In this document: positions 17,799 through 25,473 of the stretch, in pieces
Layout: the number at the start of each line of letters is the position of its first letter
Position numbering within the stretch: the first letter of the stretch is position 1
Assembly (NCBI GenBank): GCA_033763795.1
Contig: JANRJV010000013.1
Location: forward strand, 68,543 to 132,542
DNA length: 64,000 nucleotides
Reading direction: 5' to 3'
DNA from: JAEUIV01 sp033763795
GTDB taxonomy: Bacteria; Planctomycetota; Phycisphaerae; Phycisphaerales; UBA1924
Translations under genes and position numbers: made by a program
Notes under the pieces: model-generated
What the model was told of the DNA's origin: nothing
Seen by the model: only the letters and a program-made list of their open reading frames with translations
The model's database searches: none

Positions 17799-18959
17799 AT
17801 GGGCGTACCCCTGAGCCAGATGTGGACGGTTGCCACGTACGTGCTGAAGCAGAAGCTGCGCGGCGTGAAGCGGTATCCGCTGGTGATGCAGCTTGAGCCG
17901 CTGTTCCGGTGCAATCTGGCGTGTGCCGGGTGCGGGAAGATCCAGTATCCGGCGCACATTCTGAAGCGTCAGCTGACTCCGGAGCAGTGCTGGAAGGCGG
18001 CGGAGGAGTGCGGGACGCCTGTGGTGGCGATTCCGGGGGGCGAGCCGCTGCTGCACCCGCAGATCGCGGAGATCATCGAGGGGCTGATCCAGCGCGGGAA
18101 GTACGTTTATTGCTGCACGAACGCGCTACTGCTCAAGGAGAAGCTTGAGGAGGGAGTGTTCAAGCCCAGCAAGCAGCTCTCGTTCAGCGTGCACATGGAC
18201 GGGCAGGAGGAGCACCACGACTTTGCGGTGTGCCGGGAGGGGACGTACGCGAAGGCGGTGGAGGGGATCCGGCTGGCGGTCGAGATGGGTTTCCGCGTGA
18301 CGACGAACACAACGGTGTTCGAGGGGGCGGACCCGAACTCGCTGCGTGCGTTCTTCGACGAGATGATGGACCTGGGGGTCGAGGGTGTGATGGTCTCGCC
18401 GGGGTACGCGTATCCCAAGGCGCCGGACCAGAAGTCGTTCCTGCGTGAGCGGAAGAAGACGACCGACTTTTTCGAGATGGTGCTGTCGAACCGGAAATCG
18501 CGGTGGAAATTCAACCAGTCGCCGCTGTTCCTGGAGTTCTTGATGGGCAGGCGGCAGTACGAGTGCACGCCCTGGGGGCTGCCGACCTACTGCATTTTCG
18601 GGTGGCAGAAGCCGTGCTATCTGCTGCAGGACGGGTACGTCGACACGTTCAAGGAACTGATGGAAACGACGGAGTGGGAGGCGTACGGGCGGGCGTCGGG
18701 GAACCCGAAGTGCCAGCAGTGCATGGTGCACTGCGGGTACGAGCCCTCGGCGGTGGACCACACGTTCGCGTCGTTCGGGGGGCTGTGGGCGACGATGAAG
18801 GCGATGGTGTTCAACACGTACGCGAGCCCCAAGGCGGCGGAGCGGCTGCGGATCGAGGCGGACAAGCCTCACGGGCCGCTGGTGCAGCTTGGGATCTCGG
18901 TCGAGGCGAAGCCCGGTGCGGGGAAGCCTGCGGCGCGGGCGGCTGTTGGGGCGGCGTAA
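17799..18959 (+). CDS. hpnH: adenosyl-hopene transferase HpnH (radical SAM)
   Basis: 386 residues. GGAG at 17791-17794 selects ATG 17799, giving the family-typical MGVPLSQMWTVATYVLKQKL rather than the earlier ATG at 17775. Radical-SAM cluster motif CNLACAGC follows PLVMQLEPLFR; KIQYP, IPGGEPLLHP, CCTNALLL, MVSPGYAYPKAPDQ and the C-terminal cysteines (KCQQCMVHCGYEPSA) are also conserved. HpnH joins a 5'-deoxyadenosyl group to diploptene, the first step to C35 bacteriohopanepolyols. It stands apart from hpnCDE (4.7 kb away) as a single gene. Confidence 0.94.
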   Translation: MGVPLSQMWTVATYVLKQKLRGVKRYPLVMQLEPLFRCNLACAGCGKIQYPAHILKRQLTPEQCWKAAEECGTPVVAIPGGEPLLHPQIAEIIEGLIQRGKYVYCCTNALLLKEKLEEGVFKPSKQLSFSVHMDGQEEHHDFAVCREGTYAKAVEGIRLAVEMGFRVTTNTTVFEGADPNSLRAFFDEMMDLGVEGVMVSPGYAYPKAPDQKSFLRERKKTTDFFEMVLSNRKSRWKFNQSPLFLEFLMGRRQYECTPWGLPTYCIFGWQKPCYLLQDGYVDTFKELMETTEWEAYGRASGNPKCQQCMVHCGYEPSAVDHTFASFGGLWATMKAMVFNTYASPKAAERLRIEADKPHGPLVQLGISVEAKPGAGKPAARAAVGAA

Positions 18960-19099
18960 GGGGCCGCTTTGTTCTCGGGCTTGCTTCCGGCTGGGTTATT
19001 TCGGAGACTGGTTGGGCCGCGGGGGGGAATATGTCGAGCCGTCGGCTCGCGTACCCGATCGATAAAGCTTTGTACATGCGGATGAACGTCCGGGAAAAA

Positions 19100-19119
19100 C
19101 CTGGTCCGCGCGGACCAGG
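19100..19119. promoter_or_regulatory. perfect 20-base palindrome upstream of a secreted-protein gene
   Basis: CCTGGTCCGC followed directly by GCGGACCAGG is a gapless 10+10 inverted repeat, 35 bases before the ATG at 19155. A gapless palindrome of this size suggests a dimeric repressor or activator site; as RNA it would fold poorly because it has no loop. A smaller CGAGCC-GTC-GGCTCG hairpin lies at 19035-19049. Confidence 0.5.
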
Positions 19120-19154
19120 GGATTCACCGGTGAGCGCACACGGAGACCGACGCA

Positions 19155-19721
19155 ATGCAGCTGAAGGGATTGATTGGCGTGGTGGCGGGCGGCCTGATGC
19201 TGGCGTTGACGCCGGCGATGACGCTGGCGCAGGACATCGCAGACATTCTTGAATCGGCTCAGGAGCGGATCGAGTCGCGGGCGGAGGCTGGCGTGACGGC
19301 GGTGAACCGCGCGTGCCAGACGTCGCTGAACCGCATCGAGGGGATCGTTGAGGATGCCGAAGAGGACGACGAAACGGTCGACATTGACCGTCTGGAGTCC
19401 GAGGTGACCAAGGGGATCACCGCGGCGAACCGGGCTTACGCCCGCGGCGTGACGAGCATCCGTTCGGAGACCCGGAATGCGTTCCGGCGGATCGTTCGGC
19501 TGGCCAACCGCGACGAGGACTTGGAATCCGAGGCTCTGGACGCGCTGGATGAGCTGGATTTGGCCGACGCCGAGGGCCGCCAGACGGTGCGGTCTGCCTA
19601 TATTGAATGCCTCAACACGCTGTTCGCCGCCCTGGCGGACAGCGGGGAGGACGACGACGGCGGCGACGGTGACGGGGACGGCGATGGAGACGGGGACGGC
19701 GACGACGACGGCGAGTCGTGA
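19155..19721 (+). CDS. small secreted acidic protein with Gly-Asp repeat tail
   Basis: 188 residues; CGGAGA about 9 bases before the ATG. The signal peptide (MQLKGLIGVVAGGLMLAL...LAQ) ends near residue 24. A charged, helical, probably coiled-coil core follows, rich in Glu, Arg and Ala (ESAQERIESRAEAGVTAV, NRAYARGVTSIRSETR) and with two cysteines. From about residue 165 the tail is very acidic: EDDDGG, then seven Gly-Asp pairs and DDDGES. I do not recognise a family. The next gene encodes a protein of the same size and design, so they are probably paralogues or partners. The tail looks able to bind calcium or other cations. Confidence 0.75.
   Translation: MQLKGLIGVVAGGLMLALTPAMTLAQDIADILESAQERIESRAEAGVTAVNRACQTSLNRIEGIVEDAEEDDETVDIDRLESEVTKGITAANRAYARGVTSIRSETRNAFRRIVRLANRDEDLESEALDALDELDLADAEGRQTVRSAYIECLNTLFAALADSGEDDDGGDGDGDGDGDGDGDDDGES
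19662..19703 (+). repeat. GGN-GAY hexamer repeat, 7 copies (Gly-Asp)
   Basis: Seven in-frame Gly-Asp codon pairs, with mixed glycine codons (GGC, GGT, GGG, GGA). The mixture argues for selection on the peptide rather than recent slippage. Confidence 0.8.
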
Positions 19722-19736
19722 ACCGTTTGTCCACAA

Positions 19737-19768
19737 TCGGTAGGGGAGGGCGACTTGCACCCTACCGA
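19737..19768 (+). promoter_or_regulatory. stem-loop between the two Gly-Asp-tail genes
   Basis: TCGGTAGGG (19737-19745) pairs with CCCTACCGA (19760-19768) around a 14-base loop, 16 bases after the first gene's stop. No T-run follows, so it is more likely an mRNA stabiliser or attenuator than a terminator. An overlapping promoter-like pair, TTGCAC (19755-19760) and TAGCAT (19779-19784) with an 18-base spacer, could serve the second gene; the two ideas compete. Confidence 0.45.
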
Positions 19769-19872
19769 ATTCTCCAGTTAGCATAAGCGAACTATCGATG
19801 AGATTGTGCGGCGCGCGGGCTCGAAAAGGATCGGGACCCCCGGCCCGCCAGACTGACCCAGGAGATACCGGA

Positions 19873-20445
19873 ATGAAGCTTTCGATGACTTGGATGGCGG
19901 CCCTCGCCGCGACGGCGGTTTCGATGTTCGGCTCGGCGACGATGGCCCAGTCGAGCAGCAACGATCGCGCGATTCAGCGCGCCGACCGCGTGCTGGTCCA
20001 GACCCAGAACAACCTCGAGGATCTGGCCGACACGACCTCCCTCAAGATGAACCGTCTGGCCCGCAACTTCCGCGCCCAGACCGTCGGTCTGGACGAGACC
20101 GACGACGAGGACCGCCTCGAGACTCTCCGCGAGCGCGCCAGCCAGCGTCTCGAGCGTCTGCGCGAGTCGGCCGACAACCGGGCCAACCGCCTGTCGACCT
20201 CGGCTCGCCGTCAGATCGAGCGTCTGCTCGACGAGGACGATGCGGCCGACTACCTCGAGTCGATCGGCGAGGGCGGCGACGACGCCAGCGGCTTCACCGG
20301 CGACGCGCTCGAGGCCATCGGCAACTCCTTCGACAGCGCCGCCGAGTCGATCGGCGCCGAGGTCGGCGGTGATGGCGACGGCGATGGCGACGGCGACGGC
20401 GACGGCGATGGTGACGGCGATGGCGACGGCGACGGCGAGGCCTAA
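19873..20445 (+). CDS. small secreted protein with long Gly-Asp repeat tail
   Basis: 190 residues from ATG 19873, with AGGAGA about 8 bases upstream. Signal peptide MKLSMTWMAALAATAVSMFGSATMAQ, then an Arg/Glu/Asp/Leu-rich helical core (LETLRERASQRLERLRESADNRANRL), likely coiled coil. The Gly-rich acidic C terminus ends in eleven Gly-Asp pairs and GEA. The order signal peptide, charged helical core, Gly-Asp tail is the same as in the preceding gene, but direct sequence identity is low. No cysteines, no known domain. It ends before a strong terminator. Likely exported; cation binding is inferred from composition only. Confidence 0.75.
   Translation: MKLSMTWMAALAATAVSMFGSATMAQSSSNDRAIQRADRVLVQTQNNLEDLADTTSLKMNRLARNFRAQTVGLDETDDEDRLETLRERASQRLERLRESADNRANRLSTSARRQIERLLDEDDAADYLESIGEGGDDASGFTGDALEAIGNSFDSAAESIGAEVGGDGDGDGDGDGDGDGDGDGDGDGEA
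20368..20433 (+). repeat. GGC-GAY hexamer repeat, 11 copies (Gly-Asp)
   Basis: Eleven in-frame Gly-Asp pairs, GGC or GGT with GAC or GAT. More homogeneous than the repeat in the upstream gene and therefore more prone to slippage; copy number could vary between strains by whole hexamers without loss of frame. Confidence 0.85.
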
Positions 20446-20508
20446 TCAACCCCGCTTGTGTCCGCAGCTAAGCCGCGAAACGTCGTTTCGCGTCCAATAG
20501 CACTACGC

Positions 20509-20548
20509 CAGGGCCCGGACCTCACGGTTCGGGCCCTGTCATTTTTTG
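20509..20548 (+). terminator. rho-independent terminator after the second Gly-Asp-tail gene
   Basis: A 13-pair stem (20509-20521 with 20526-20538, one G-T pair) with tetraloop TCAC, followed by TCATTTTTTGG. This is among the clearest terminators in the window. A small GCGAAAC-GTC-GTTTCGC hairpin precedes it at 20475-20491. Confidence 0.92.
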
Positions 20549-20669
20549 GTCTGGTGGGTGTTTTCCCGTCATGGCGGATAAACGGGGTTATGCTCCCGTA
20601 AGTGCCCTTTCAGAGGCGTCGATGCAGCGGCGCGGGCGGGCACCGTTGACCATGGAAAGTGAGGGGAAG

Positions 20670-23465
20670 ATGGGCTGGGTTCGTGGGCTGTTGAGCGGCA
20701 TCGCTTCCCTCGCTGGCGTGCTGGTTTCGAGCGGGGCATGGGCGGGCGGTGCGGTGCAGAGCGACGACGGGATGTGGTCGCTGCGCGAGGCGACGGCGGA
20801 AGCTCAGCGGTCGGAGCCCTGGGTGCGGCCGCTGTTCTTCCAGGGCGCGGCGCTGGACGTGGGAGTTCTGGAAGCGGTGCTGGCGGATGCGCCGCTGGAG
20901 TTCACTCCCGAGGCGATGGCGGATCCCGGCGTGATCCAGCTGCCGATGCCCGACGGGACGTTCCAGCGGTTTGAGTTCTGGTTGTCTCCCGTTATGGAGC
21001 CCGAGTTGGCGGCGCGGTTCCCGGAGATCCGCACGTACGCGGGCCAGGGGATCGATGATCCGACGGCGACCCTGCGTTTCGATCTGACTCCGCAGGGGTT
21101 TCACGCGCAGATCCTGTCGGCGGAGGGTTCGTTCTACATCGACCCTTACTCGCGCGGGGACGTCGGGTTCTATGCGGTGTACGACAAGCTTGATCTGCGC
21201 GAGCGTGCGTTCGACGACTGGACGTGCGTGGTGAGCAAGCCCCTGAGCATGAACGCGCCGCTGGAGATGCGGGGGGCGCGGGCGGCGCTGCGCTCGGGGA
21301 CGTTCCTGCAGACGTACCGGACGGCGGTTGCGACGACGATCGAGTACACGAACTTCCACGGGGGCACGCAGGCGCTGGGGCTGGCGGCGGTGACGACGGC
21401 GATCAACCGCGTGACGGGGATCTACGAGCGCGAGCTGGCGATCCGCCTGCAACTGATCGCGAACAACAACACGATCATCTTCACGAACTCGACGGGCGAC
21501 TCCTACAGCAACAGCAACGGGCCGGCGATGCTCAGCCAGAACCAGTCGGTCCTGGACACGAACATCGGGAACGCGAACTACGACGTAGGGCACGTCTTCT
21601 CGACGGGCGGCGGGGGCATCGCGTCGCTGGGGGTCGTGTGCCGGGCTGGGCTGAAGGCGCAGGGGGTGACGGGGCTGCCCTCGCCGACGGGCGACGCGTT
21701 CTATGTGGACTATGTGGCGCACGAGATGGGTCACCAGTTCGGCGCGAACCACTCGTTCAACTCGGGGGTGTGCGCGGCGAACCGCAACGGGGCGACGGCG
21801 TTCGAGCCCGGGAGCGGCTCGACGATCATGTCGTACGCGGGGATCTGCGGGAGCGATGATCTGCAGGTGCGGGCGGCTCCGCAGGCGAGCGCGGACGGGT
21901 ATTTCGTGAACATCAGCTTCGACGAGATCCTGAGCTACAGCACGGGGGCGTCGGGGGGCTGCCCGGCGAACACGGGGAACGGGAACACGGTTCCGCTGAT
22001 CGACGCGGGGCCCAACTTCACGATCCCGGCCTCGACACCCTTTATCCTGACGCCCACGAGCTTCAGCGACGCGAACGGCGACTCGCTGACGTTCTGCTGG
22101 GAGCAGCGGAACATCGTGACGCCGGCGGCGCAGACGAACGTGGGGGGCGTGTTCCCCGACGTGGGGAACAACCCGATCATCCGGTCGTGGCCGCCTTCGA
22201 CGTCGGCCTCGCGGATCATCCCCAGGGTGCAGAATCTGGTCGCGAACACGTTCGCGAAGGGCGAGGCGCTGCCCACGACGAACCGTACGCTGCGTTTCAG
22301 CTGCACGGTGCGTGACAACCGGGCGGGCGGCGGCGGCGTGAACACGGACACGATGGACGTGGCGGTGACGACGAGCGCGGGGCCGTTCACGGTGACGGCG
22401 CCGAACACGGCGGTGTCGTTGAGCGGGAGCACGACGGTGACGTGGAACGTGGCGAACACGAACCTGGCGCCGGTGAGCTGCGCGAGCGTGACGATCGAGC
22501 TCTCGACGGACGGGGGCAACACGTTCCCGACGGTGCTGCTCGCTTCGACTCCGAACGACGGGTCGGAGGCGGTGACGCTGCCGGCGGTCGCGACGACGCA
22601 GGCGCGGATCCGCGTGCGGGCGCTGGGGAACATCTTCTTCGACATCTCGAACGCGAACTTCACGATCGCGCCGCCGGCGGCGCCCGGCGCGTTCTCGCTC
22701 ACCTCGCCCCTGAACGGCGCGTCGGGGGTAGGGCTGACGCCGACGCTGCTGTGGGGGAGTTCGGCGACGGCGACGAGCTATGCGGTGGTGATCGACGATG
22801 AGCCGAGCCTGACGGCGCCGTTCGTGTATCAGACGAGCACGGGTTCGACTTCGGCGATCGTTCCGGCCGCGACGCTGACGAATCTGACGACGTATTACTG
22901 GCGTGTGACGGCGAGCAACGCGTCGGGGTCGACGGTGGGAACGCCCACGGTGTCGAGCTTTGTGACGGCGCCGCCGCCACCGCCGGGCGCGTTCGTGCTG
23001 CTGAGCCCGGCGAACAACGCTGTGAACGTTTCTGACGGCCCGACGCTGAGCTGGGGGGCTTCGGTGGGCGCGTCGAGCTATACGGTGGTCGTGGACAACG
23101 AGCCGTCGTTCACGCCGCCCGTGGCGTTCCAGACGGTGACCGGCGGGACGTCGGTCGGCCTGGCGGCGGGGACGCTGCTGGACGGGATGACGTACTACTG
23201 GACGGTGACGGCGAACAACAGCGGGGGTTCGACGTTCGGCACGCCCAATCCGTCGCAGTTTGTGACGGCGCCTCCGCCGTTCTGCGCGGGCGACGCGGAC
23301 GGGGACGGCGACCGCGACTTCGGTGATATCGGCGCGGTTTTGGCGAGCTTCGGGGCGGTCTACGTCCCGGGCTCGGCGGGGTACGGCGACGCGAACAACG
23401 ACGGGTTCGTCGACTTCGCGGACATCAGCGCGGTGCTGGCCAACTGGCAGCAGGCGTGTCCCTGA
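20670..23465 (+). CDS. secreted reprolysin-type zinc metalloprotease with FnIII-like repeats and dockerin-like C terminus
   Basis: 931 residues from ATG 20670, chosen because GAGGGG precedes it and MGWVRGLLSGIASLAGVLVSSGAWA is a clean signal peptide. In-frame ATGs at 20571, 20622 and 20652 are possible, but the first is only 23 bases past a terminator. A propeptide-like region of about 200 residues comes first. The zinc motif HEMGHQFGANH follows, with ligands His351, His355 and His361, and a downstream Met (SYAGICG region) as in metzincins. After a Cys-containing region come one beta-sandwich module (about 570-670) and two fibronectin III-like repeats (671-775 and 776-870, each with TYYW.VTA). 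The last 60 residues hold two EF-hand-like dockerin motifs (GDADGDGDRDFGDIGAVL, GDANNDGFVDFADISAVL). Probably secreted and attached to a surface or polymer. Confidence 0.85.
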   Translation: MGWVRGLLSGIASLAGVLVSSGAWAGGAVQSDDGMWSLREATAEAQRSEPWVRPLFFQGAALDVGVLEAVLADAPLEFTPEAMADPGVIQLPMPDGTFQRFEFWLSPVMEPELAARFPEIRTYAGQGIDDPTATLRFDLTPQGFHAQILSAEGSFYIDPYSRGDVGFYAVYDKLDLRERAFDDWTCVVSKPLSMNAPLEMRGARAALRSGTFLQTYRTAVATTIEYTNFHGGTQALGLAAVTTAINRVTGIYERELAIRLQLIANNNTIIFTNSTGDSYSNSNGPAMLSQNQSVLDTNIGNANYDVGHVFSTGGGGIASLGVVCRAGLKAQGVTGLPSPTGDAFYVDYVAHEMGHQFGANHSFNSGVCAANRNGATAFEPGSGSTIMSYAGICGSDDLQVRAAPQASADGYFVNISFDEILSYSTGASGGCPANTGNGNTVPLIDAGPNFTIPASTPFILTPTSFSDANGDSLTFCWEQRNIVTPAAQTNVGGVFPDVGNNPIIRSWPPSTSASRIIPRVQNLVANTFAKGEALPTTNRTLRFSCTVRDNRAGGGGVNTDTMDVAVTTSAGPFTVTAPNTAVSLSGSTTVTWNVANTNLAPVSCASVTIELSTDGGNTFPTVLLASTPNDGSEAVTLPAVATTQARIRVRALGNIFFDISNANFTIAPPAAPGAFSLTSPLNGASGVGLTPTLLWGSSATATSYAVVIDDEPSLTAPFVYQTSTGSTSAIVPAATLTNLTTYYWRVTASNASGSTVGTPTVSSFVTAPPPPPGAFVLLSPANNAVNVSDGPTLSWGASVGASSYTVVVDNEPSFTPPVAFQTVTGGTSVGLAAGTLLDGMTYYWTVTANNSGGSTFGTPNPSQFVTAPPPFCAGDADGDGDRDFGDIGAVLASFGAVYVPGSAGYGDANNDGFVDFADISAVLANWQQACP

Positions 23466-23501
23466 GCGGCGAGAGATCGGCCCTGATGTAGAGGAGCTGC
23501 G

Positions 23502-25184
23502 ATGAAGAGGTTTTTCCGCGCGGCGGTGTGTGTGCTCGGCGGCGGTGCGTGCGCGGGGGCGCTGCCGGCGTCGGCGAGCGGCCGGGCTGATGAGCCCGTC
23601 GTGGCCGAGGGGGGCGGCCTCGAGTATCCCGAGGGTCTGGCGATTCCGCGGGGGCTGACGGCGGCGGAGCGGGCGTACGTGGAGCGTTTCCCGCTGACGG
23701 CGGCGGAGCGCGGGGCCGGGCCGCCGGCGGTGCGTGCGGACGTGCGGTGTCCGGGCGAGTATGAGCCCTCGCAGGGGATCATGTTCGCGTGGGAGCCCTC
23801 GAGCTCGGGGATCACGACGATCCTGACGACGATGGTGCGCGAGGTGACGACGACGGGGAACGCCGACGCGTACATCATGGTGGACAGCGCGGCGGAGCAG
23901 TCGAGCGTGACGACGACGCTGACCTCCGGCGGGGCGAACATGGAGCGCGTGAAGTTCAGCGTGGTGACGACAGACACGATCTGGATCCGCGACTACGGGC
24001 CCAGGTACATCTACGAGGGGTCGGTGCGGGCGGTCGTGGATCACACGTACAACCGGCCGCGGCCCAACGACGACGCGCTCCCGGTGTTCTGGGCGAATGC
24101 GCGGCGTCAGCCGGGGTACGACATCCCGCTGGTGCACGGGGGCGGGAACTATCACCTGAGCGGCCTGGGCGACTCGTGGGCGACGAGGCTCATCAACAAC
24201 GAGAACCCGGGCCTGAGTGAGGCGCAGATCGTCCAGCGCTGGCGGGACTACCAGAACGTGCAGACGACGCTGACGCAGCCATTCCCGACGAGCGTCGACT
24301 CGACGCAGCACATCGACATGTGGATGCAGATCGTGGGGGACCGGGCGGTGATCGTCTCGGACTGGCCCTCGAACCCGGGCTCGACGCAGGATCAGATCTG
24401 CGACGCGACGGCGGCCTCGATGGCCTCGGCGGGGTGGACGCTGACGCGGGTGCCGGCGTTCAGCGTGGGCGGGACGCACTACACGTACACGAACGCGGTG
24501 ATGTGCAACGACCTGGTGCTGATCCCGTCGTACACGAACGCGACGGTGGCGCCCTCGAACGCCGCGGCGCTGGCGGCGTGGCAGGGCGCGGTCCCGGGGA
24601 AGACGGTGCGGCAGGTGAACTGCCAGTCGATCGTGACGCTGGCGGGGGTGATGCACTGCATCGTGATGCACGTGCCGGCGCCGCTGGGGGGAGCGAACCC
24701 GACGGTGTACCTGCGCACACTGCGCGGCCCCGAGACGCTGACGCCCGGCGCGTCGGCGACGATCTCCTGGAGCACGGACGACGACGTGGGCGTTGTGAAC
24801 GTGGACATCCTGCTCTCGACGGACGGGGGCGCGACGTTCCCGACGGTGATTGCGTCCGCGACGTCGGACGACGGGAGCTTCGAGTGGGTTGTGCCGACGA
24901 CGTACACGACGCAGGGGCGCGTGCGCGTGGTGGCGCGGGACGGGTCGGGGAACACGGGGTTCGGCCAGAGCGCAGCCGACCTGTTCATCGATGCGCCGCC
25001 GCCGGCGTGCGACGGGGACGCGGACGGGAACGGGGCGGTCGACTTCGGCGACATCACGGCGGTGCTGACGGCGTACGGCGCGGCGACGGAGCCCTTCGGC
25101 TTCGGCGATGCGGACGGGAGCGGCGCGGTGAACTTCGGCGACATCACGTCGGTGCTGTCGAACTGGGGCGCGACGTGTCCCTGA
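23502..25184 (+). CDS. secreted agmatine/peptidyl-arginine deiminase (PPAD-like) with dockerin-like C terminus
   Basis: 560 residues; GAGGAG about 7 bases before the ATG, 36 bases after the metalloprotease, so probably co-transcribed. The signal peptide is MKRFFRAAVCVLGGGACAGALPASA. Residues about 80-410 match the agmatine deiminase/PPAD family of guanidine-group hydrolases: WIRDYGP (about 161), HGGGNYH (about 212), QHIDMW (about 269) and the nucleophile Cys386 in MHCIVMHVP. A beta-sandwich module follows (LSTDGGATFPTV), like the one in the preceding protease, then two dockerin-like motifs (GDADGNGAVDFGDITAVL, GDADGSGAVNFGDITSVL). Cytoplasmic agmatine deiminases lack signal peptides and such tails, so the target is probably extracellular: free agmatine or protein arginine. 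Which one cannot be told from sequence alone. Confidence 0.85.
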   Translation: MKRFFRAAVCVLGGGACAGALPASASGRADEPVVAEGGGLEYPEGLAIPRGLTAAERAYVERFPLTAAERGAGPPAVRADVRCPGEYEPSQGIMFAWEPSSSGITTILTTMVREVTTTGNADAYIMVDSAAEQSSVTTTLTSGGANMERVKFSVVTTDTIWIRDYGPRYIYEGSVRAVVDHTYNRPRPNDDALPVFWANARRQPGYDIPLVHGGGNYHLSGLGDSWATRLINNENPGLSEAQIVQRWRDYQNVQTTLTQPFPTSVDSTQHIDMWMQIVGDRAVIVSDWPSNPGSTQDQICDATAASMASAGWTLTRVPAFSVGGTHYTYTNAVMCNDLVLIPSYTNATVAPSNAAALAAWQGAVPGKTVRQVNCQSIVTLAGVMHCIVMHVPAPLGGANPTVYLRTLRGPETLTPGASATISWSTDDDVGVVNVDILLSTDGGATFPTVIASATSDDGSFEWVVPTTYTTQGRVRVVARDGSGNTGFGQSAADLFIDAPPPACDGDADGNGAVDFGDITAVLTAYGAATEPFGFGDADGSGAVNFGDITSVLSNWGATCP

Positions 25185-25369
25185 GCCGCGCGGCGGGCGT
25201 GCGCTGACGCGCGGGCGCGTGGCGCGGGACGGCCAGTCGAGCGGCGCATTTGGAGCATGTCGGCGCACAGGGCGCAGCGCACGAGCGCGCTGTCGTGATT
25301 GCGCTTACCTTGAGTCGGGGGCGGCGCGAAAAATAGTCGCGATTTGCAGCATGGAATGTGAAATGAAGC

Positions 25370-25398
25370 TTGTCCGGGGGTGAGGGCGTTCTTAGATT
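25370..25398 (+). promoter_or_regulatory. sigma70-type promoter for the two-repeat secreted protein
   Basis: TTGTCC (25370-25375), 17-base spacer, TAGATT (25393-25398), in a locally AT-richer patch. RNA would begin about 25405, so translation from ATG 25405 would be leaderless, while ATG 25474 would have a 70-base leader. The rest of the 25185-25369 gap is GC-rich with nothing recognisable. Confidence 0.5.
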
Positions 25399-25473
25399 TC
25401 GGTCATGAATCGGCGGTGGGGGGCTCGCGTCTCTCAGAGGCGGAGTGCGTGCCGACGGAGGCCGGGAAAGAGC

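Noticed and set aside
19662..20433. Gly-Asp hexamer arrays as possible CRISPR or non-coding repeats
   Set aside because: They are in frame within two ORFs, have no spacers, and hexamer units are far too short.
20610..25268. Very long open frame on the minus strand (about 1550 codons)
   Set aside because: It is the antisense of the metalloprotease and deiminase genes and is made almost entirely of Arg, Pro, His, Ala and Val, as expected from GC-rich third positions; no domain is visible.
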